Notes: generated from the sequence alone by a model not told the origin. Shown: positions 9,918 through 18,260, numbered from the stretch's first letter. The stretch: 64,000 bases of DNA from Actinomadura hallensis (GCF_006716765.1 NZ_VFPO01000001.1:2604001-2668000), one strand, 5' to 3'. Numbers and translations are program-made.

Positions 9918-11564
9918 CTACCCGGTGAACACGAATCCCTCGTAGCCGGAGGCGGCGATGCGGTCGCACTGCTGGCGGTACACGCCGACGCCCGCGGCAT
10001 ACGGCATGAACACCCGGGGCTTGCCCGGCACGTTCGAGCCCACGTACCACGAGTCCGCCGTCGGGTAGAGCGTCATCTGCGCGACCTCGTCGACGTGCCG
10101 CGTCCAGGCGTCCTCCGCCTCGGCGGTGGCCTCCATCGTCCGCTTGCCCCCGGCCCGCATCGCGGCGATCGCGTCGCCGACCCACTCCACGTGCTGCTCG
10201 ATCGACACCATCATGTTGGACAGCACCGACGGGCTGCCCGGACCGGTGATCGTGAACAGGTTCGGGAATCCCGCCACGGCGATCCCCAGGTAGGAGCGCG
10301 GCCCCTCCGCCCACTTCTCGGCCAGCCCGGCCCCGCCGCGCCCGCGGATGTCGATCGCCGTCAGAGCCCCGGTGATCGCGTCGAAGCCCGTCGCGAGCAC
10401 GATGACGTCGAATGGGTGCTCCTTCTCCGACGTGCGGATGCCGCCGGGCGTGAACTCCACCAGCGGTGTGCGGCGCACGTTGACCAGGCTCACGTTCGGG
10501 CGGTTGAACGTCTCGTAGTAGTTCGTGCCGAGGCAGGGACGCTTGACGCCCAGCGGGTGGTCCCACGGCTGCAATTCCTTGGCGACCTCGGGGTCGTCGA
10601 CGACCTCGGCGATCCTGTCGCGGACGAACTGCGCGATGGTGTCGTTCGACTCCTTGCTGATGATCAGGTCGTTGTAGCCGCTGAGCAGGCTGACGAGGCT
10701 GTTGTCGTCGTCGTACCAGACCTTCCGGTAATACGCCTCGCGCTCCTCGGCCGGCACTTCCATCGCGCCCTTGGTCGCCTCGGGGAAGGCGACGCCGAAA
10801 CCGGACTCGCGGTTCGCCTTGCGCACCTCCGCGTAGCGGGCCTTCACCGCCCGCTGGTCCTCGGGCTTGAGCGGGTGGTTGTTCGCCGGGATCACGAAGT
10901 TGGGCGTCCGCTGGAACACCGTCAGATGCTCGGCCTGCTCGGCGATGAGCGGGATGACCTGGACGCCCGAGGACGCCGTGCCGATCACCGCGACCCGCTT
11001 CCCCGCGAGGTCGACGCCTTCCTCCGGCCACTGCGCCGTGTGGTGCCACCGGCCGCGGAACCGGTCGAGTCCGGGCACGTCGGGCAGCCTCGGCACCGAC
11101 AGGCAGCCCGTCGCCATGATCAGGAACTGGGCGGTCACCCGGTCGCCGCGGTCGGTGCGCACGTGCCAGCGTTCGGCGCCCTCATCGAACTCGGCCTCGG
11201 TGACCCTCGTCCGCAACCGGATGTGAGGGCGCAGGCCGAAGCGGTCGGCGACGTGGTCGATGTACCGGAGCAGCTCCTCCTGTGCGGGGTACTTCTCCGT
11301 CCACTCCCACTCCTGTTCCAGATCCGGGTCGAACGAGTAGGCGTAGTCCAGGCTCTTCACGTCGACCCGCGCCCCGGGGTAGCGGTTCGCGTACCACGTG
11401 CCGCCGACGCCCTCGTTGCCGTCGAACGCCTGCACCGACAGCCCGAGGCTCCGCAGCCTGTGCAGCATGTAGAGGCCGGAGAGCCCGGCGCCGACCACCA
11501 CCGCGTCGACCTCGCGCGTGCGCCCGTCGGCGTCCGGCTGCGGCAGTGGTGAAGTCCGGGTCAT
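9918..11564 (-). CDS. Flavin-dependent monooxygenase, Baeyer-Villiger type
   Basis: The predicted 548-residue enzyme has the two nucleotide-binding motifs of class B flavin monooxygenases: GAGLSG at residues 25-30 for FAD, and a degenerate GTASSG at 195-200 for NADPH. Between them is the Baeyer-Villiger fingerprint FRGRWHHTAQWP (residues 169-180; FxGxxxHxxxWP). NRYPGARVDVKSLDYAYSF is characteristic of the cyclohexanone/phenylacetone monooxygenase group, whose members insert oxygen next to a ketone to give an ester or lactone. The ATG at 11564 opens MTRTSPLPQP. It is monocistronic, with a 612-base non-coding stretch upstream containing a 16-base inverted repeat. The ketone substrate is unknown. 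Confidence 0.9.
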   Translation of the reverse strand: MTRTSPLPQPDADGRTREVDAVVVGAGLSGLYMLHRLRSLGLSVQAFDGNEGVGGTWYANRYPGARVDVKSLDYAYSFDPDLEQEWEWTEKYPAQEELLRYIDHVADRFGLRPHIRLRTRVTEAEFDEGAERWHVRTDRGDRVTAQFLIMATGCLSVPRLPDVPGLDRFRGRWHHTAQWPEEGVDLAGKRVAVIGTASSGVQVIPLIAEQAEHLTVFQRTPNFVIPANNHPLKPEDQRAVKARYAEVRKANRESGFGVAFPEATKGAMEVPAEEREAYYRKVWYDDDNSLVSLLSGYNDLIISKESNDTIAQFVRDRIAEVVDDPEVAKELQPWDHPLGVKRPCLGTNYYETFNRPNVSLVNVRRTPLVEFTPGGIRTSEKEHPFDVIVLATGFDAITGALTAIDIRGRGGAGLAEKWAEGPRSYLGIAVAGFPNLFTITGPGSPSVLSNMMVSIEQHVEWVGDAIAAMRAGGKRTMEATAEAEDAWTRHVDEVAQMTLYPTADSWYVGSNVPGKPRVFMPYAAGVGVYRQQCDRIAASGYEGFVFTG

Positions 11565-11662
11565 GGTGGAATTCCTCTCGACGGTCGGTGAACAGGCGAA
11601 ACGGAGCCCCGCACCGGGCGGCGGCCAAAGGAGGAATGTTATATCCGATAACGCCCAAAAGG

Positions 11663-11678
11663 GATCACTTTCGTGATC
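11663..11678. promoter_or_regulatory. Inverted repeat upstream of the Baeyer-Villiger monooxygenase
   Basis: GATCAC-TTTC-GTGATC has perfect 6-bp arms around a 4-base spacer, about 100 bases upstream of the monooxygenase start. It lies inside an AT-richer patch (11637-11690) that includes TATATCCGATAACG. The form suits a dimeric repressor or LysR-type half-sites; the divergent LysR regulator about 500 bases away is one candidate. Confidence 0.4.
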
Positions 11679-11901
11679 GCTAACGCACGCCGAGAGAAGG
11701 GCGGGCGCCGAAGGGCCCGGCTGGAAAGACCTCCGGAAAGACGGGCCGAAAAGAACGCGGCAGGACGAGACGCGTCCGAAGATGTGCCCGAGTGATCTTC
11801 ACAGAAGTCTTTCCGGACGGCCGACGGCAATGGGCATTCGAATAGCGTGCCCGCCGGACCGTGAAACGAGTCTTGCGGCCGGTCGTGTCAGCCGCTGGGT
11901 C

Positions 11902-11943
11902 GAGGCGGCTCGTGCGAAGGCCGAAGCGGCTCGTGCGTAGGCC
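11902..11943. repeat. Two-copy 21-bp tandem repeat
   Basis: Two near-identical 21-base units (11902-11922 and 11923-11943, differing at two positions) are followed by a partial third. The unit contains CGGCTCGTGCG. The period is a multiple of three but no supported gene covers it. It may be simple slippage. Confidence 0.5.
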
Positions 11944-12176
11944 GAGCCGGCCGGCCGGTGCGGCCCGGACGTGGGGCCGGGCTGCCGACAGGGCGCTCGC
12001 GGTATCGGCGTCGGCCGCGGCCGCGCCGTCCCGAACCGGCGGGTCCGGCCTCGGTGCCCCCGGCCGATGGGCGTGCCCCCGACCCGACCGTGCCCCGGAT
12101 TGGTGCAGGTTCATACAAAATGAGGCCGTCTGTAATACTGATGTGGCATATATCTGGTGGGCGTCCTGGAGATGAC

Positions 12177-13061
12177 ATGGACATCGGGCAGCTGCGGGCC
12201 TTCCTCGTCGTGGCGGAGGAGCTGCACTTCGGGCGGGCGGCCGAGCGGCTGCACATGGCGCAGCCGCCGCTGAGCAGGACCATCAAGCAGCTGGAGCGGG
12301 AGCTCGGCACGACGTTGTTCGACCGGAACACCCGCCGGGTGGAGCTCACGGCGAGCGGCCGGGCGCTGCTGGGACCGGCCGCCGAGGTCCTGGACGCGAT
12401 GCGCCGCGCCGAGGCAGCGGTGAGGTCCGCGGCCAGCGGGGACAGCGGTGTCGTGCGGATCGCGTTCGCCGGGGTGTCGACCCATCGGCTGGTGGCGCGC
12501 CTGGCCCGCGCCGTGCGGTCGCGGCTCCCGGGGATCCGGCTCGAGCTCAGCAGCCAGCAGTTCGCGCAGCCGGCGTTGAGGAAGCTGCAGCAGGGCGAGA
12601 CCGACCTGGCGCTGGGACGCTGGGACGTCGTGCCGGGGGACCTGCAGGCCGAGGTGGTGATGACCGACTCCCTCGTGCTCGCCCTCCCCGGCGCGCATCC
12701 GCTCGCCCGCAACGAATCGGTGTCCGTGGCCGACCTGGCGGGGGAGCAGTTCGTCTCGCTGTCTCCGCTGGAGGGTTCGGTGATGCCGGAGCGGCTTCGC
12801 CGGCTGGCGGCGGAGCACGGGTTCTTCCCCGAGATCGTGCAGATCGCGCCGGACACGCAGACCGCGCTGGCGCTGGTGAGCGCCGAGGTGGGGTGTCATC
12901 TGACCCTGGCGTCCGTGGCCGCGAACGCCGCCGATCCGCACCTCAGGTTCGTCCCGGTCGCCGACGAGGCACCGGACGTGCACCTGCGCATGGCGTGGCG
13001 GCGCAGCGAGACCGACCCGGCGCTGCACGCCGTGCGCCGTCAGCTGGCGGCCCTGGAGTGA
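12177..13061 (+). CDS. LysR family transcriptional regulator
   Basis: The predicted 294-residue protein has the LysR N-terminal winged helix-turn-helix: LRAFLVVAEELHFGRAAERL followed by HMAQPPLSRTIKQLERELGT. An effector-binding domain of the usual length follows (SGDSGVVRIAFAGVSTHRL onward). ATG at 12177 is chosen because GGAG sits eight bases upstream and it begins the conserved MDIGQLRAF; longer in-frame extensions upstream look non-coding. LysR proteins commonly regulate a divergent neighbour, which here is the Baeyer-Villiger-type monooxygenase, though the distance is unusually large at about 610 bases. Downstream lies the tRNA cluster on the opposite strand. The inducer is unknown. Confidence 0.92.
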   Translation: MDIGQLRAFLVVAEELHFGRAAERLHMAQPPLSRTIKQLERELGTTLFDRNTRRVELTASGRALLGPAAEVLDAMRRAEAAVRSAASGDSGVVRIAFAGVSTHRLVARLARAVRSRLPGIRLELSSQQFAQPALRKLQQGETDLALGRWDVVPGDLQAEVVMTDSLVLALPGAHPLARNESVSVADLAGEQFVSLSPLEGSVMPERLRRLAAEHGFFPEIVQIAPDTQTALALVSAEVGCHLTLASVAANAADPHLRFVPVADEAPDVHLRMAWRRSETDPALHAVRRQLAALE

Positions 13062-13093
13062 TCGGCGGCCGCCGGACATCCCTCGCTGGGCCG

Positions 13094-13107
13094 GCCCGGC
13101 GCCGGGC
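13094..13107. terminator. GC palindrome after the LysR gene
   Basis: GCCCGGCGCCGGGC is a perfect palindrome 33 bases after the LysR stop. A second short hairpin (13128-13145, 6-bp stem) follows and could end the tRNA transcript coming from the other strand. Both are weak calls by eye. Confidence 0.35.
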
Positions 13108-13227
13108 GGGTCATCAGGCGAAGGCGTCCCTCGGTCGAGCGAGGGGAGTGTGCTCTCAGGCGTACGGCCCCGACCGTTGTGCCGTGGGGAGCGCCGGACC
13201 TTGATCGCGGCTCCGGCCTGCAAAGAG

Positions 13228-13302
13228 TGGTGGGCGATACTGGGATTGAACCAGTGGCCTCTACCGTGTCAAGGTAGCGCTCTCCCACTGAGCTAATCGC
13301 CC
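13228..13302 (-). tRNA. tRNA-Val (anticodon GAC)
   Basis: The minus strand folds as a tRNA. The acceptor begins GGGCGAU, the D-arm contains AGCTCAGT, the anticodon stem CTACC/GGTAG encloses TTGACAC (anticodon GAC), and the T-arm contains GGTTCAATCC. The 3' CCA is encoded (13228-13230 on the plus strand read TGG), unlike in its two neighbours. It is the last of three tRNA genes in the cluster. Confidence 0.95.
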
Positions 13303-13314
13303 GTGCGTGCTGCG

Positions 13315-13385
13315 AGGTGGAGACGGGATTTGAACCCGTGTACACGGCTTTGCAGGCCGTTGCCTCGCCTCTCGGCCACTCCACC
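13315..13385 (-). tRNA. tRNA-Cys (anticodon GCA)
   Basis: The acceptor stem GGTGGAG pairs with CTCCACC, and the discriminator base is U as expected for tRNA-Cys. The anticodon stem ACGGC/GCCGT encloses CTGCAAA (anticodon GCA), and the T-loop is GGTTCAAATCC. No CCA is encoded. It lies 12 bases upstream of tRNA-Val in the transcript. Confidence 0.95.
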
Positions 13386-13416
13386 AGAGCGAGGCCGCTG
13401 GTCGGGGGCCTCTCAG

Positions 13417-13489
13417 AGCGGACGACGGGATTCGAACCCGCGACCCTCACCTTGGCAAGGTGATGCTCTACCAACTGAGCCACGTCCGC
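13417..13489 (-). tRNA. tRNA-Gly (anticodon GCC)
   Basis: The acceptor stem GCGGACG pairs with CGTCCGC, and the discriminator is U, normal for bacterial tRNA-Gly. The anticodon stem TCACC/GGTGA encloses TTGCCAA (anticodon GCC), and the T-loop is GGTTCGAATCC. No CCA is encoded. It heads the Gly-Cys-Val cluster, an order also known from other actinomycetes. Confidence 0.95.
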
Positions 13490-13528
13490 GTGCCTCCGGA
13501 GGTCGCCCTCCGGCGTGCATGCCTAACT

Positions 13529-14491
13529 CTAGCGGAATCCCGGCGCTCTTGCGTACTCGACGGGTGTGGTCTCGCTGACTTCCGCGTGCAGGGAGTTCCA
13601 GAAGGCGAGTTCGGCGTCCTCCTCGAGGTGGGCGATGCGGCCCCAGAACTCGCGGTCCTCGGCCTCGTGGGCGGCGGCGAGGGAGAGGGCGGGCATGACG
13701 GTGGTGCCGGCGTCCGCGCGGTCGAGGTCGGCGGGGGTCATGTCGGCGGGAAGGGCGACCGGGGTGCGGTGGTGCTTGCCGCGCTTGCGGACGCGGATGG
13801 GCGGCGCGGTGGGGGCCTTGGCCGCGGCGGCGCGTCCGGCGGCGAGGGCGAGGCTGCCGCACAGGACGAGGGCGAGGACGCCGCCGAGCACGGCCTCCTG
13901 GGCGGGGAGCTGCTCGTGGGCCGGCTGCTGCTCCTGCTCGTGGGAGGCGGTCGAGGTGACGCGGTCGCCCACCCGGTCGACGGTCGGCGCGGGGGCGGCG
14001 TGCTTCGGGGTGTACTTGGTCTCGACCTTGACCTTGGAGGGGTAGCCGAAGCCGACGACGTTGTCCATGCTGCGGGTCTTGCGCATGAGCTTGTAGCCGT
14101 CGGCGTTGCCCTCGATGGTGTGCAGGGTGCGGCCCTCGACCTTCTCGACGATGCCGACGTGGTCGATCTTGTCGATGTCGTCGGAGCCGTTCCAGTCGTA
14201 GAAGACGATGGCGCCGGGCTCGGGCTCGCGCCCGAAGGCCCCGTGCTCGTCGAACCACTTGGCGTGGTCGACCGTGGCGGCGAACTGCCCGGCCTGCTCG
14301 GTGACGCCGGCCTTGTCGGCGGCCCAGGCGAGGAACATGTCGCACCAGGGGGCCGTCTTGAAGTAGTCGTCGTTGTCGGCGTCGACGTTCTCGGTCCACC
14401 AGTTGCCGTACTTGGTGTAGCCGCCGCTCTTCTCGGTGTATCCGAGTTCCTTCTCGGCGACGTCGAGCAGCTTCTTGCCGATCGGGTCCAT
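13529..14491 (-). CDS. Membrane-anchored CHAP-domain amidase/endopeptidase-like protein
   Basis: The predicted 320-residue protein starts with a CHAP-like cysteine peptidase/amidase domain (residues about 5-150). The probable catalytic Cys is Cys50 in KTAPWCDMFLAWA and the His is His111 in DKIDHVGIVEKV, in the order expected for enzymes that cut peptidoglycan. A Glu/Gln/Pro-rich linker follows, then one hydrophobic helix (about residues 203-226, AVLGGVLALVLCGSLALAAG) and a basic, cytoplasm-like tail. There is no N-terminal signal peptide, so how the catalytic domain reaches the cell wall is not obvious; an N-out/C-in orientation set by the basic residues after the helix would place it outside. 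GGGAG upstream of ATG 14491 supports the start. It lies just after the tRNA cluster on the same strand. Confidence 0.82.
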   Translation of the reverse strand: MDPIGKKLLDVAEKELGYTEKSGGYTKYGNWWTENVDADNDDYFKTAPWCDMFLAWAADKAGVTEQAGQFAATVDHAKWFDEHGAFGREPEPGAIVFYDWNGSDDIDKIDHVGIVEKVEGRTLHTIEGNADGYKLMRKTRSMDNVVGFGYPSKVKVETKYTPKHAAPAPTVDRVGDRVTSTASHEQEQQPAHEQLPAQEAVLGGVLALVLCGSLALAAGRAAAAKAPTAPPIRVRKRGKHHRTPVALPADMTPADLDRADAGTTVMPALSLAAAHEAEDREFWGRIAHLEEDAELAFWNSLHAEVSETTPVEYARAPGFR

Positions 14492-14674
14492 CTCGCTCCC
14501 TGCCGCGTCGCTCGTCCGGGCTTGGTGAGCCCACCGGGGGGACGGGACGCGCGTGTCGCGTCACGTGGCCTGGCCGCCATGGCCGATCAAGGTCACGTTC
14601 TGATCTCGAAGGAATGTAGCGGAGGTAAATGATGGGCGGCAACCGGTTCCGGGGAAACGGTCAAATCGGACTAC

Positions 14675-15487
14675 TCAGAAGTAGCCTCGCGGGAGGACGG
14701 TCACCGGGCACGGTGCGGCGCGCAGAACCTTGAGGGCCACCTCGCCCAGGAACACCCGGTGGGCGGCGGCGTCTTCGCTGGACGCGCACACGAGGAGCTC
14801 GCCCTCGGGCCAGTCCACGTCGTCCAGCGCGTCGGCGACGTCGTCGCCCTCGGCGAGCTCGGCGGAGACGTCCTCGGGGAGCAGCTCGGAGGAGTCGAGC
14901 GCCAGGCGGATGGCGAGGGCGAGGTCGTCGCGGAGGCGTTCGGCGCCCTCGTCGCCGACGTTCCCCAGGGCCAGCGTGACCAGGCGCAGCGGGACGTCCA
15001 GGCGCTCGGCGGCCTGCGCGGCGCGGATGACGGCCTCGTCGCACTGCGGGCGCCGGACGTACATGACCGTGATGCGTCCCAGGGCGTCGGGCGGGGAGTA
15101 GCCGGACGGGGCGAGCATCACGGCCTCGGTCGCCGAGTGGAGCAGATGGTCGGCGGCGGCGCCGACGCCGATGCGGCCGCGGGCGCCGCCCTCGGGGGAG
15201 CCGACGACGATCAGGTCGGCGCCGATCCGGCTGGCGAGGACGGTGAGCCCCCGCGCGACGCTGCGCCCCTCCTGGAGGTGCAGCTCCACGGGCACGTCCT
15301 CCAGGATGTCGGGCACCTGGCCCAGCGTGGCGCGGGCCTCGCCCGCCGCGGCCGGGAGCCCCGGCGGATGGACGGTCGCCACGCTCAGCCGGCCGCCGGT
15401 CAGCCCGACGATCGCGGCCGCCAGGTCGAGGGCCTCCCGCCCGCCCGCGTCGTTGACGAACCCGGCCAGGACGTGTTCCCCGATCAT
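14675..15487 (-). CDS. Two-domain universal stress protein (UspA family)
   Basis: The predicted 270-residue protein consists of two consecutive Usp-like domains. The first (residues about 4-135) has an alternating beta-alpha fold and the ATP-loop-like GADLIVVGSPEGGARGRIGV, close to the G-2x-G-9x-G(S/T) motif. The second (about 140-268) is more divergent and ends in the strand APCPVTVLPRGYF typical of the fold's last strand. Actinomycete genomes carry many such proteins, linked to hypoxia, stationary phase and ATP or cAMP binding. The ATG at 15487 overlaps the stop of a 40-codon upstream reading frame (ATGA), suggesting coupled translation. The second domain lacks a clear glycine-rich loop, so only one nucleotide site is likely. 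Confidence 0.85.
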   Translation of the reverse strand: MIGEHVLAGFVNDAGGREALDLAAAIVGLTGGRLSVATVHPPGLPAAAGEARATLGQVPDILEDVPVELHLQEGRSVARGLTVLASRIGADLIVVGSPEGGARGRIGVGAAADHLLHSATEAVMLAPSGYSPPDALGRITVMYVRRPQCDEAVIRAAQAAERLDVPLRLVTLALGNVGDEGAERLRDDLALAIRLALDSSELLPEDVSAELAEGDDVADALDDVDWPEGELLVCASSEDAAAHRVFLGEVALKVLRAAPCPVTVLPRGYF

Positions 15488-15606
15488 GCGACCCGCGCTC
15501 CGCCGCCGGGCTCGGCCGGGGGCTCGGTGCGGCGCCTCGCGCCGTGGCCGGCGCCGTGCCCGGCGGAGTTCTCCGGGCTCCGCTCCCGCGGACCGTCCTC
15601 GATCAT
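15484..15606 (-). CDS. Small protein of 40 residues, coupled to the universal stress gene
   Basis: This frame starts at ATG 15606 with GGGGGGAA about ten bases upstream and ends in a TGA that overlaps the universal stress protein start by four bases (ATGA). The product begins MIEDGPRERSPENSAGHG, is rich in Gly, Ala, Arg and Pro, and contains a GHGAGHGARRR stretch. Almost every third codon position is G or C, as in the real genes around it, which supports translation. I recognise no family. It may be a genuine small protein or a coupling leader that sets expression of the stress protein. The divergent YceI promoter begins 86 bases away. Confidence 0.45.
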   Translation of the reverse strand: MIEDGPRERSPENSAGHGAGHGARRRTEPPAEPGGGARVA

Positions 15607-15692
15607 GGGTTCAGCATTCCCCCGATACGGCGGATCAGACTAGGTGTGGTTTGAGGTAGTTTTTCCTGGTTGTCACCTATCTGGGGGGAAGT

Positions 15693-16313
15693 ATGGGGCC
15701 CGAGGTGTCCGACCTCGAACCGGGCCGGTGGGCGATCGACCCGGCCCATTCGGAGATCACGTTCACGATCCGGCATCTCATGACGACGGTGCGGGGCTCG
15801 TTCCCCGACTTCCACGGGGAGGTCGTCATCGGGGAGGATCCGCTCGACTCGCGCGCCGCCGCCGAGATCCGCATGGCGTCGATCGACACGCGCAATCCCG
15901 AACGGGACGAGCACGTGCGCTCGCCCGAGATCCTCGACGTGGAGGCGCACCCGGTCATGACGTTCGCGGCGACCGGTGTGGAACGCGCCACAATCGGCCG
16001 CCGGGCGCGCACCCCCCGCTTCCACGTGGACGGCGACCTGACGATCAAGAACATCACCCGTCCCGTCCGGCTGCTGACGGAGTTCCACGGCGTCGGCGCG
16101 GATCCCTGGGGCGGCACCCGGGCGGGCTTCACCGCGACCACGGCCATCAGCCGCCGCGACTTCGGCATCGAGTTCAACGTCCCGTTCCAGGGGGACAAGG
16201 TCATGCTCGGCGACGAGGTCACGATCGCCCTGGAGATCCAGGCGGTCCGGACGGGCGCGGACGTTCCCGGCGCCGAGTCCGCGGCCCGGGCCGGGACGGA
16301 GCGCGGCGGCTAG
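15693..16313 (+). CDS. YceI family protein
   Basis: The predicted 206-residue protein opens with GRWAIDPAHSEITFTIRHLM and ends its core with FNVPFQGDKVMLGDEVTIAL, both hallmarks of the YceI lipocalin-like beta-barrel that binds polyprenoid or other amphipathic ligands. GITRRDFGI-type residues appear here as AISRRDFGIEF. No signal peptide is visible, so it is probably cytoplasmic, as is common for actinobacterial members. A strong GGGGGGAA ribosome-binding site precedes ATG 15693. It is divergent from the small ORF and universal stress gene, across an 86-base shared promoter region. Physiological role is unknown; stress-linked expression is plausible from its neighbour. Confidence 0.9.
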   Translation: MGPEVSDLEPGRWAIDPAHSEITFTIRHLMTTVRGSFPDFHGEVVIGEDPLDSRAAAEIRMASIDTRNPERDEHVRSPEILDVEAHPVMTFAATGVERATIGRRARTPRFHVDGDLTIKNITRPVRLLTEFHGVGADPWGGTRAGFTATTAISRRDFGIEFNVPFQGDKVMLGDEVTIALEIQAVRTGADVPGAESAARAGTERGG

Positions 16314-16512
16314 GCGCCCCCGGGCGGTCCCGTCCCCGCGCGTCCGCCGCCGCGCACGCCCGGCCCGTCCCGCTCGGCCTGCCCCGCTCGGCCTGTCCGA
16401 CCTGCTCTGATCGTCCCGCGGCCGCGGCCGGCCGCGGGAAGCGCCAGGAATACCGCCTCCGACCGCGGCGTTCGCTAGGATGATTGAAACTTCTACTATT
16501 TTCGGAGGCGGC

Positions 16513-17613
16513 ATGCAGTTCGGAGTCTTCTCGGTCGGAGACGTGACTCCCGACCCGACCACCGGGCGCGTCCCGTCCGAGGCCGAGCGGATCCAGGCGA
16601 TGGTCCGGATCGCCGAGAAGGCCGAAGAGGTCGGCCTGGACGTCTTCGCGACGGGCGAGCACCACAACCCGCCGTTCGTGCCGTCCTCCCCGACCACGAT
16701 GCTCGGCTTCATCGCGGCCCGCACCGAGCGGCTCATCCTGTCCACCGCGACGACGCTGATCACCACCAACGACCCGGTGAAGATCGCGGAGGACTACGCG
16801 ATGCTCCAGCACCTGGCCGGCGGCCGGGTGGACCTCATGATGGGACGCGGCAACACCGCCCCCGTCTACCCCTGGTTCGGCAAGGACATCCGCGACGGCA
16901 TCCCGCTCGCCATCGAGAACTACCACCTGCTGCACCGGCTCTGGCGCGAGGACGTCGTCGACTGGGAGGGCAGGTTCCGCACGCCCCTGCAGTCGTTCAC
17001 CTCGACGCCGCGCCCGCTGGACGGCGTCCCGCCGTTCGTGTGGCACGGCTCGATCCGCAGCCCGGAGATCGCCGAGCAGGCCGCCTACTACGGCGACGGC
17101 TTCTTCGCCAACCACATCTTCTGGCCGAAGGAGCACTTCCAGCGGCTGATCGGCCTCTACCGGCAGCGCTACGAGCACTACGGCCACGGCTCCGCCGACC
17201 AGGCGATCGTCGGGCTCGGCGGGCAGGTGTTCATGCGGAAGAACTCCCAGGACGCCGTCCGCGAGTTCCGCCCGTACTTCGACAACGCCCCGGTCTACGG
17301 GCACGGGCCCTCGCTGGAGGAGTTCATCGCCGAGACGCCGCTCACGGTCGGGAGCCCGCAGCAGGTCATCGACAAGACCCTGACGTTCCGCGACAACTTC
17401 GGCGACTACCAGCGCCAGCTGTTCCTGATCGACCACGCGGGGCTGCCGCTGAAGACCGTCCTGGAGCAGATGGACATGCTGGGGGAGGAGGTCGTCCCCG
17501 TGCTGCGCAAGGAGTTCGAGGCCATGCGCCCGGCCCACGTCCCCGCCACCGCGCCGACCCACGCCTCCCGGGTCGCCGAGGCCGAGCGGGAGAAGGCGGG
17601 TGACGTCCGATGA
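16513..17613 (+). CDS. LLM-class flavin-dependent monooxygenase
   Basis: The predicted 366-residue protein is a luciferase-like TIM-barrel oxygenase. It shows MQFGVFSVGDVTPDP, DVFATGEHHNPPFVPSSP, LATATTLITTND-type strands (STATTLITTNDPVKIAEDYA) and MLQHLAGGRVDLMMGRGN, which define the LLM group that uses reduced FMN or F420. The ATG at 16513 has GGAGG six bases upstream; an ATG at 16480 lacks one. The next gene, an NADPH-dependent FMN reductase, overlaps by four bases (ATGA), so the two very likely form a two-component system in which the reductase supplies FMNH2. This argues for FMN rather than F420 as cofactor. Substrate unknown. Confidence 0.9.
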   Translation: MQFGVFSVGDVTPDPTTGRVPSEAERIQAMVRIAEKAEEVGLDVFATGEHHNPPFVPSSPTTMLGFIAARTERLILSTATTLITTNDPVKIAEDYAMLQHLAGGRVDLMMGRGNTAPVYPWFGKDIRDGIPLAIENYHLLHRLWREDVVDWEGRFRTPLQSFTSTPRPLDGVPPFVWHGSIRSPEIAEQAAYYGDGFFANHIFWPKEHFQRLIGLYRQRYEHYGHGSADQAIVGLGGQVFMRKNSQDAVREFRPYFDNAPVYGHGPSLEEFIAETPLTVGSPQQVIDKTLTFRDNFGDYQRQLFLIDHAGLPLKTVLEQMDMLGEEVVPVLRKEFEAMRPAHVPATAPTHASRVAEAEREKAGDVR

Positions 17614-18260
17614 CGACCCTCGCCGTCGTGTCCGCCGGGCTCGGGCAGCCGTCGTCGACCCGTCTCCTGGCCGACCGCCTCGCTGAGGCGACCGCCGAGG
17701 CCCTCCGGCCGGGGACGGCCGGTCAGGGGGACGCCGGGCAGGACGTCGCCGTCGAAGTGATCGAGCTGCGCGACCATGCGCACGCGATGATCGACGCGGC
17801 CCTGACCCACTTCCCGTCAGGGGCGTTCCGCGCCGCGGTGGAGACGGTGACGGGCGCCGACGGGCTCATCGCCGTCACACCCGTGTTCAACGCCTCCTAC
17901 AGCGGCCTGTTCAAGACGTTCTTCGACGTCCTGGAACGGGACTCCCTGGAAGGCAAGCCGGTACTGCTGGGCGCGACGGGCGGCACCGAGCGGCACTCGC
18001 TGGCCATCGACTACGCGATGCGCCCGCTGTTCGCCTACCTGCGCGCCGACGTCGTCCCCACCGCCGTGTACGCGGCGTCCGAGGACTGGGGCGGTTCCGG
18101 AGGCTCCGCCGGTGCGCCCGCCCGGAACCTCGCCGAACGCGTCACCCGCGCCGGAACCGAGCTGGCTGCCCTGATGAGCGCCCGGCCCGTCCCGCAGAAG
18201 CCCGACCCGTACGAGACGCCCGTTCCCTTCGAGGAACTCCTGTCCGCGAGCAGCCGCTGA
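17610..18260 (+). CDS. NADPH-dependent FMN reductase (CE1759-type)
   Basis: The predicted 216-residue flavodoxin-fold protein has the N-terminal phosphate loop LGQPSSTRLLADRL and the second FMN-contact region TPVFNASYSGLFKTFFDVLE, which match NAD(P)H:FMN reductases often found next to LLM oxygenases. Its start overlaps the stop of the LLM monooxygenase gene (ATGA), indicating a shared transcript and coupled translation. It should supply reduced flavin to that enzyme. A Gly/Ser-rich insertion (GGSGGSAGAPARN) near residue 165 is probably a flexible loop. Confidence 0.88.
   Translation: MTTLAVVSAGLGQPSSTRLLADRLAEATAEALRPGTAGQGDAGQDVAVEVIELRDHAHAMIDAALTHFPSGAFRAAVETVTGADGLIAVTPVFNASYSGLFKTFFDVLERDSLEGKPVLLGATGGTERHSLAIDYAMRPLFAYLRADVVPTAVYAASEDWGGSGGSAGAPARNLAERVTRAGTELAALMSARPVPQKPDPYETPVPFEELLSASSR

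Larger units (their letters stand above)
11565..12176. other. 612-base intergenic region between monooxygenase and LysR genes
   Basis: No convincing gene is seen here on either strand; reading frames exist but show no recognisable domain and no ribosome-binding site. The stretch holds the promoter regions of the two divergent genes, a 16-base inverted repeat near the monooxygenase and a 21-base tandem repeat. An AT-rich patch just before the LysR start (12105-12160) is probably its promoter. Confidence 0.5.

Noticed and set aside
11680-12114. Minus-strand frame of 144 codons in the LysR upstream gap
   Set aside because: No ribosome-binding site, no domain, and Arg/Pro/Ala composition typical of a shadow frame.
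13228-13489. tRNA cluster as a prophage or integrative-element attachment site
   Set aside because: No integrase and no repeated tRNA 3' end were seen within the window.
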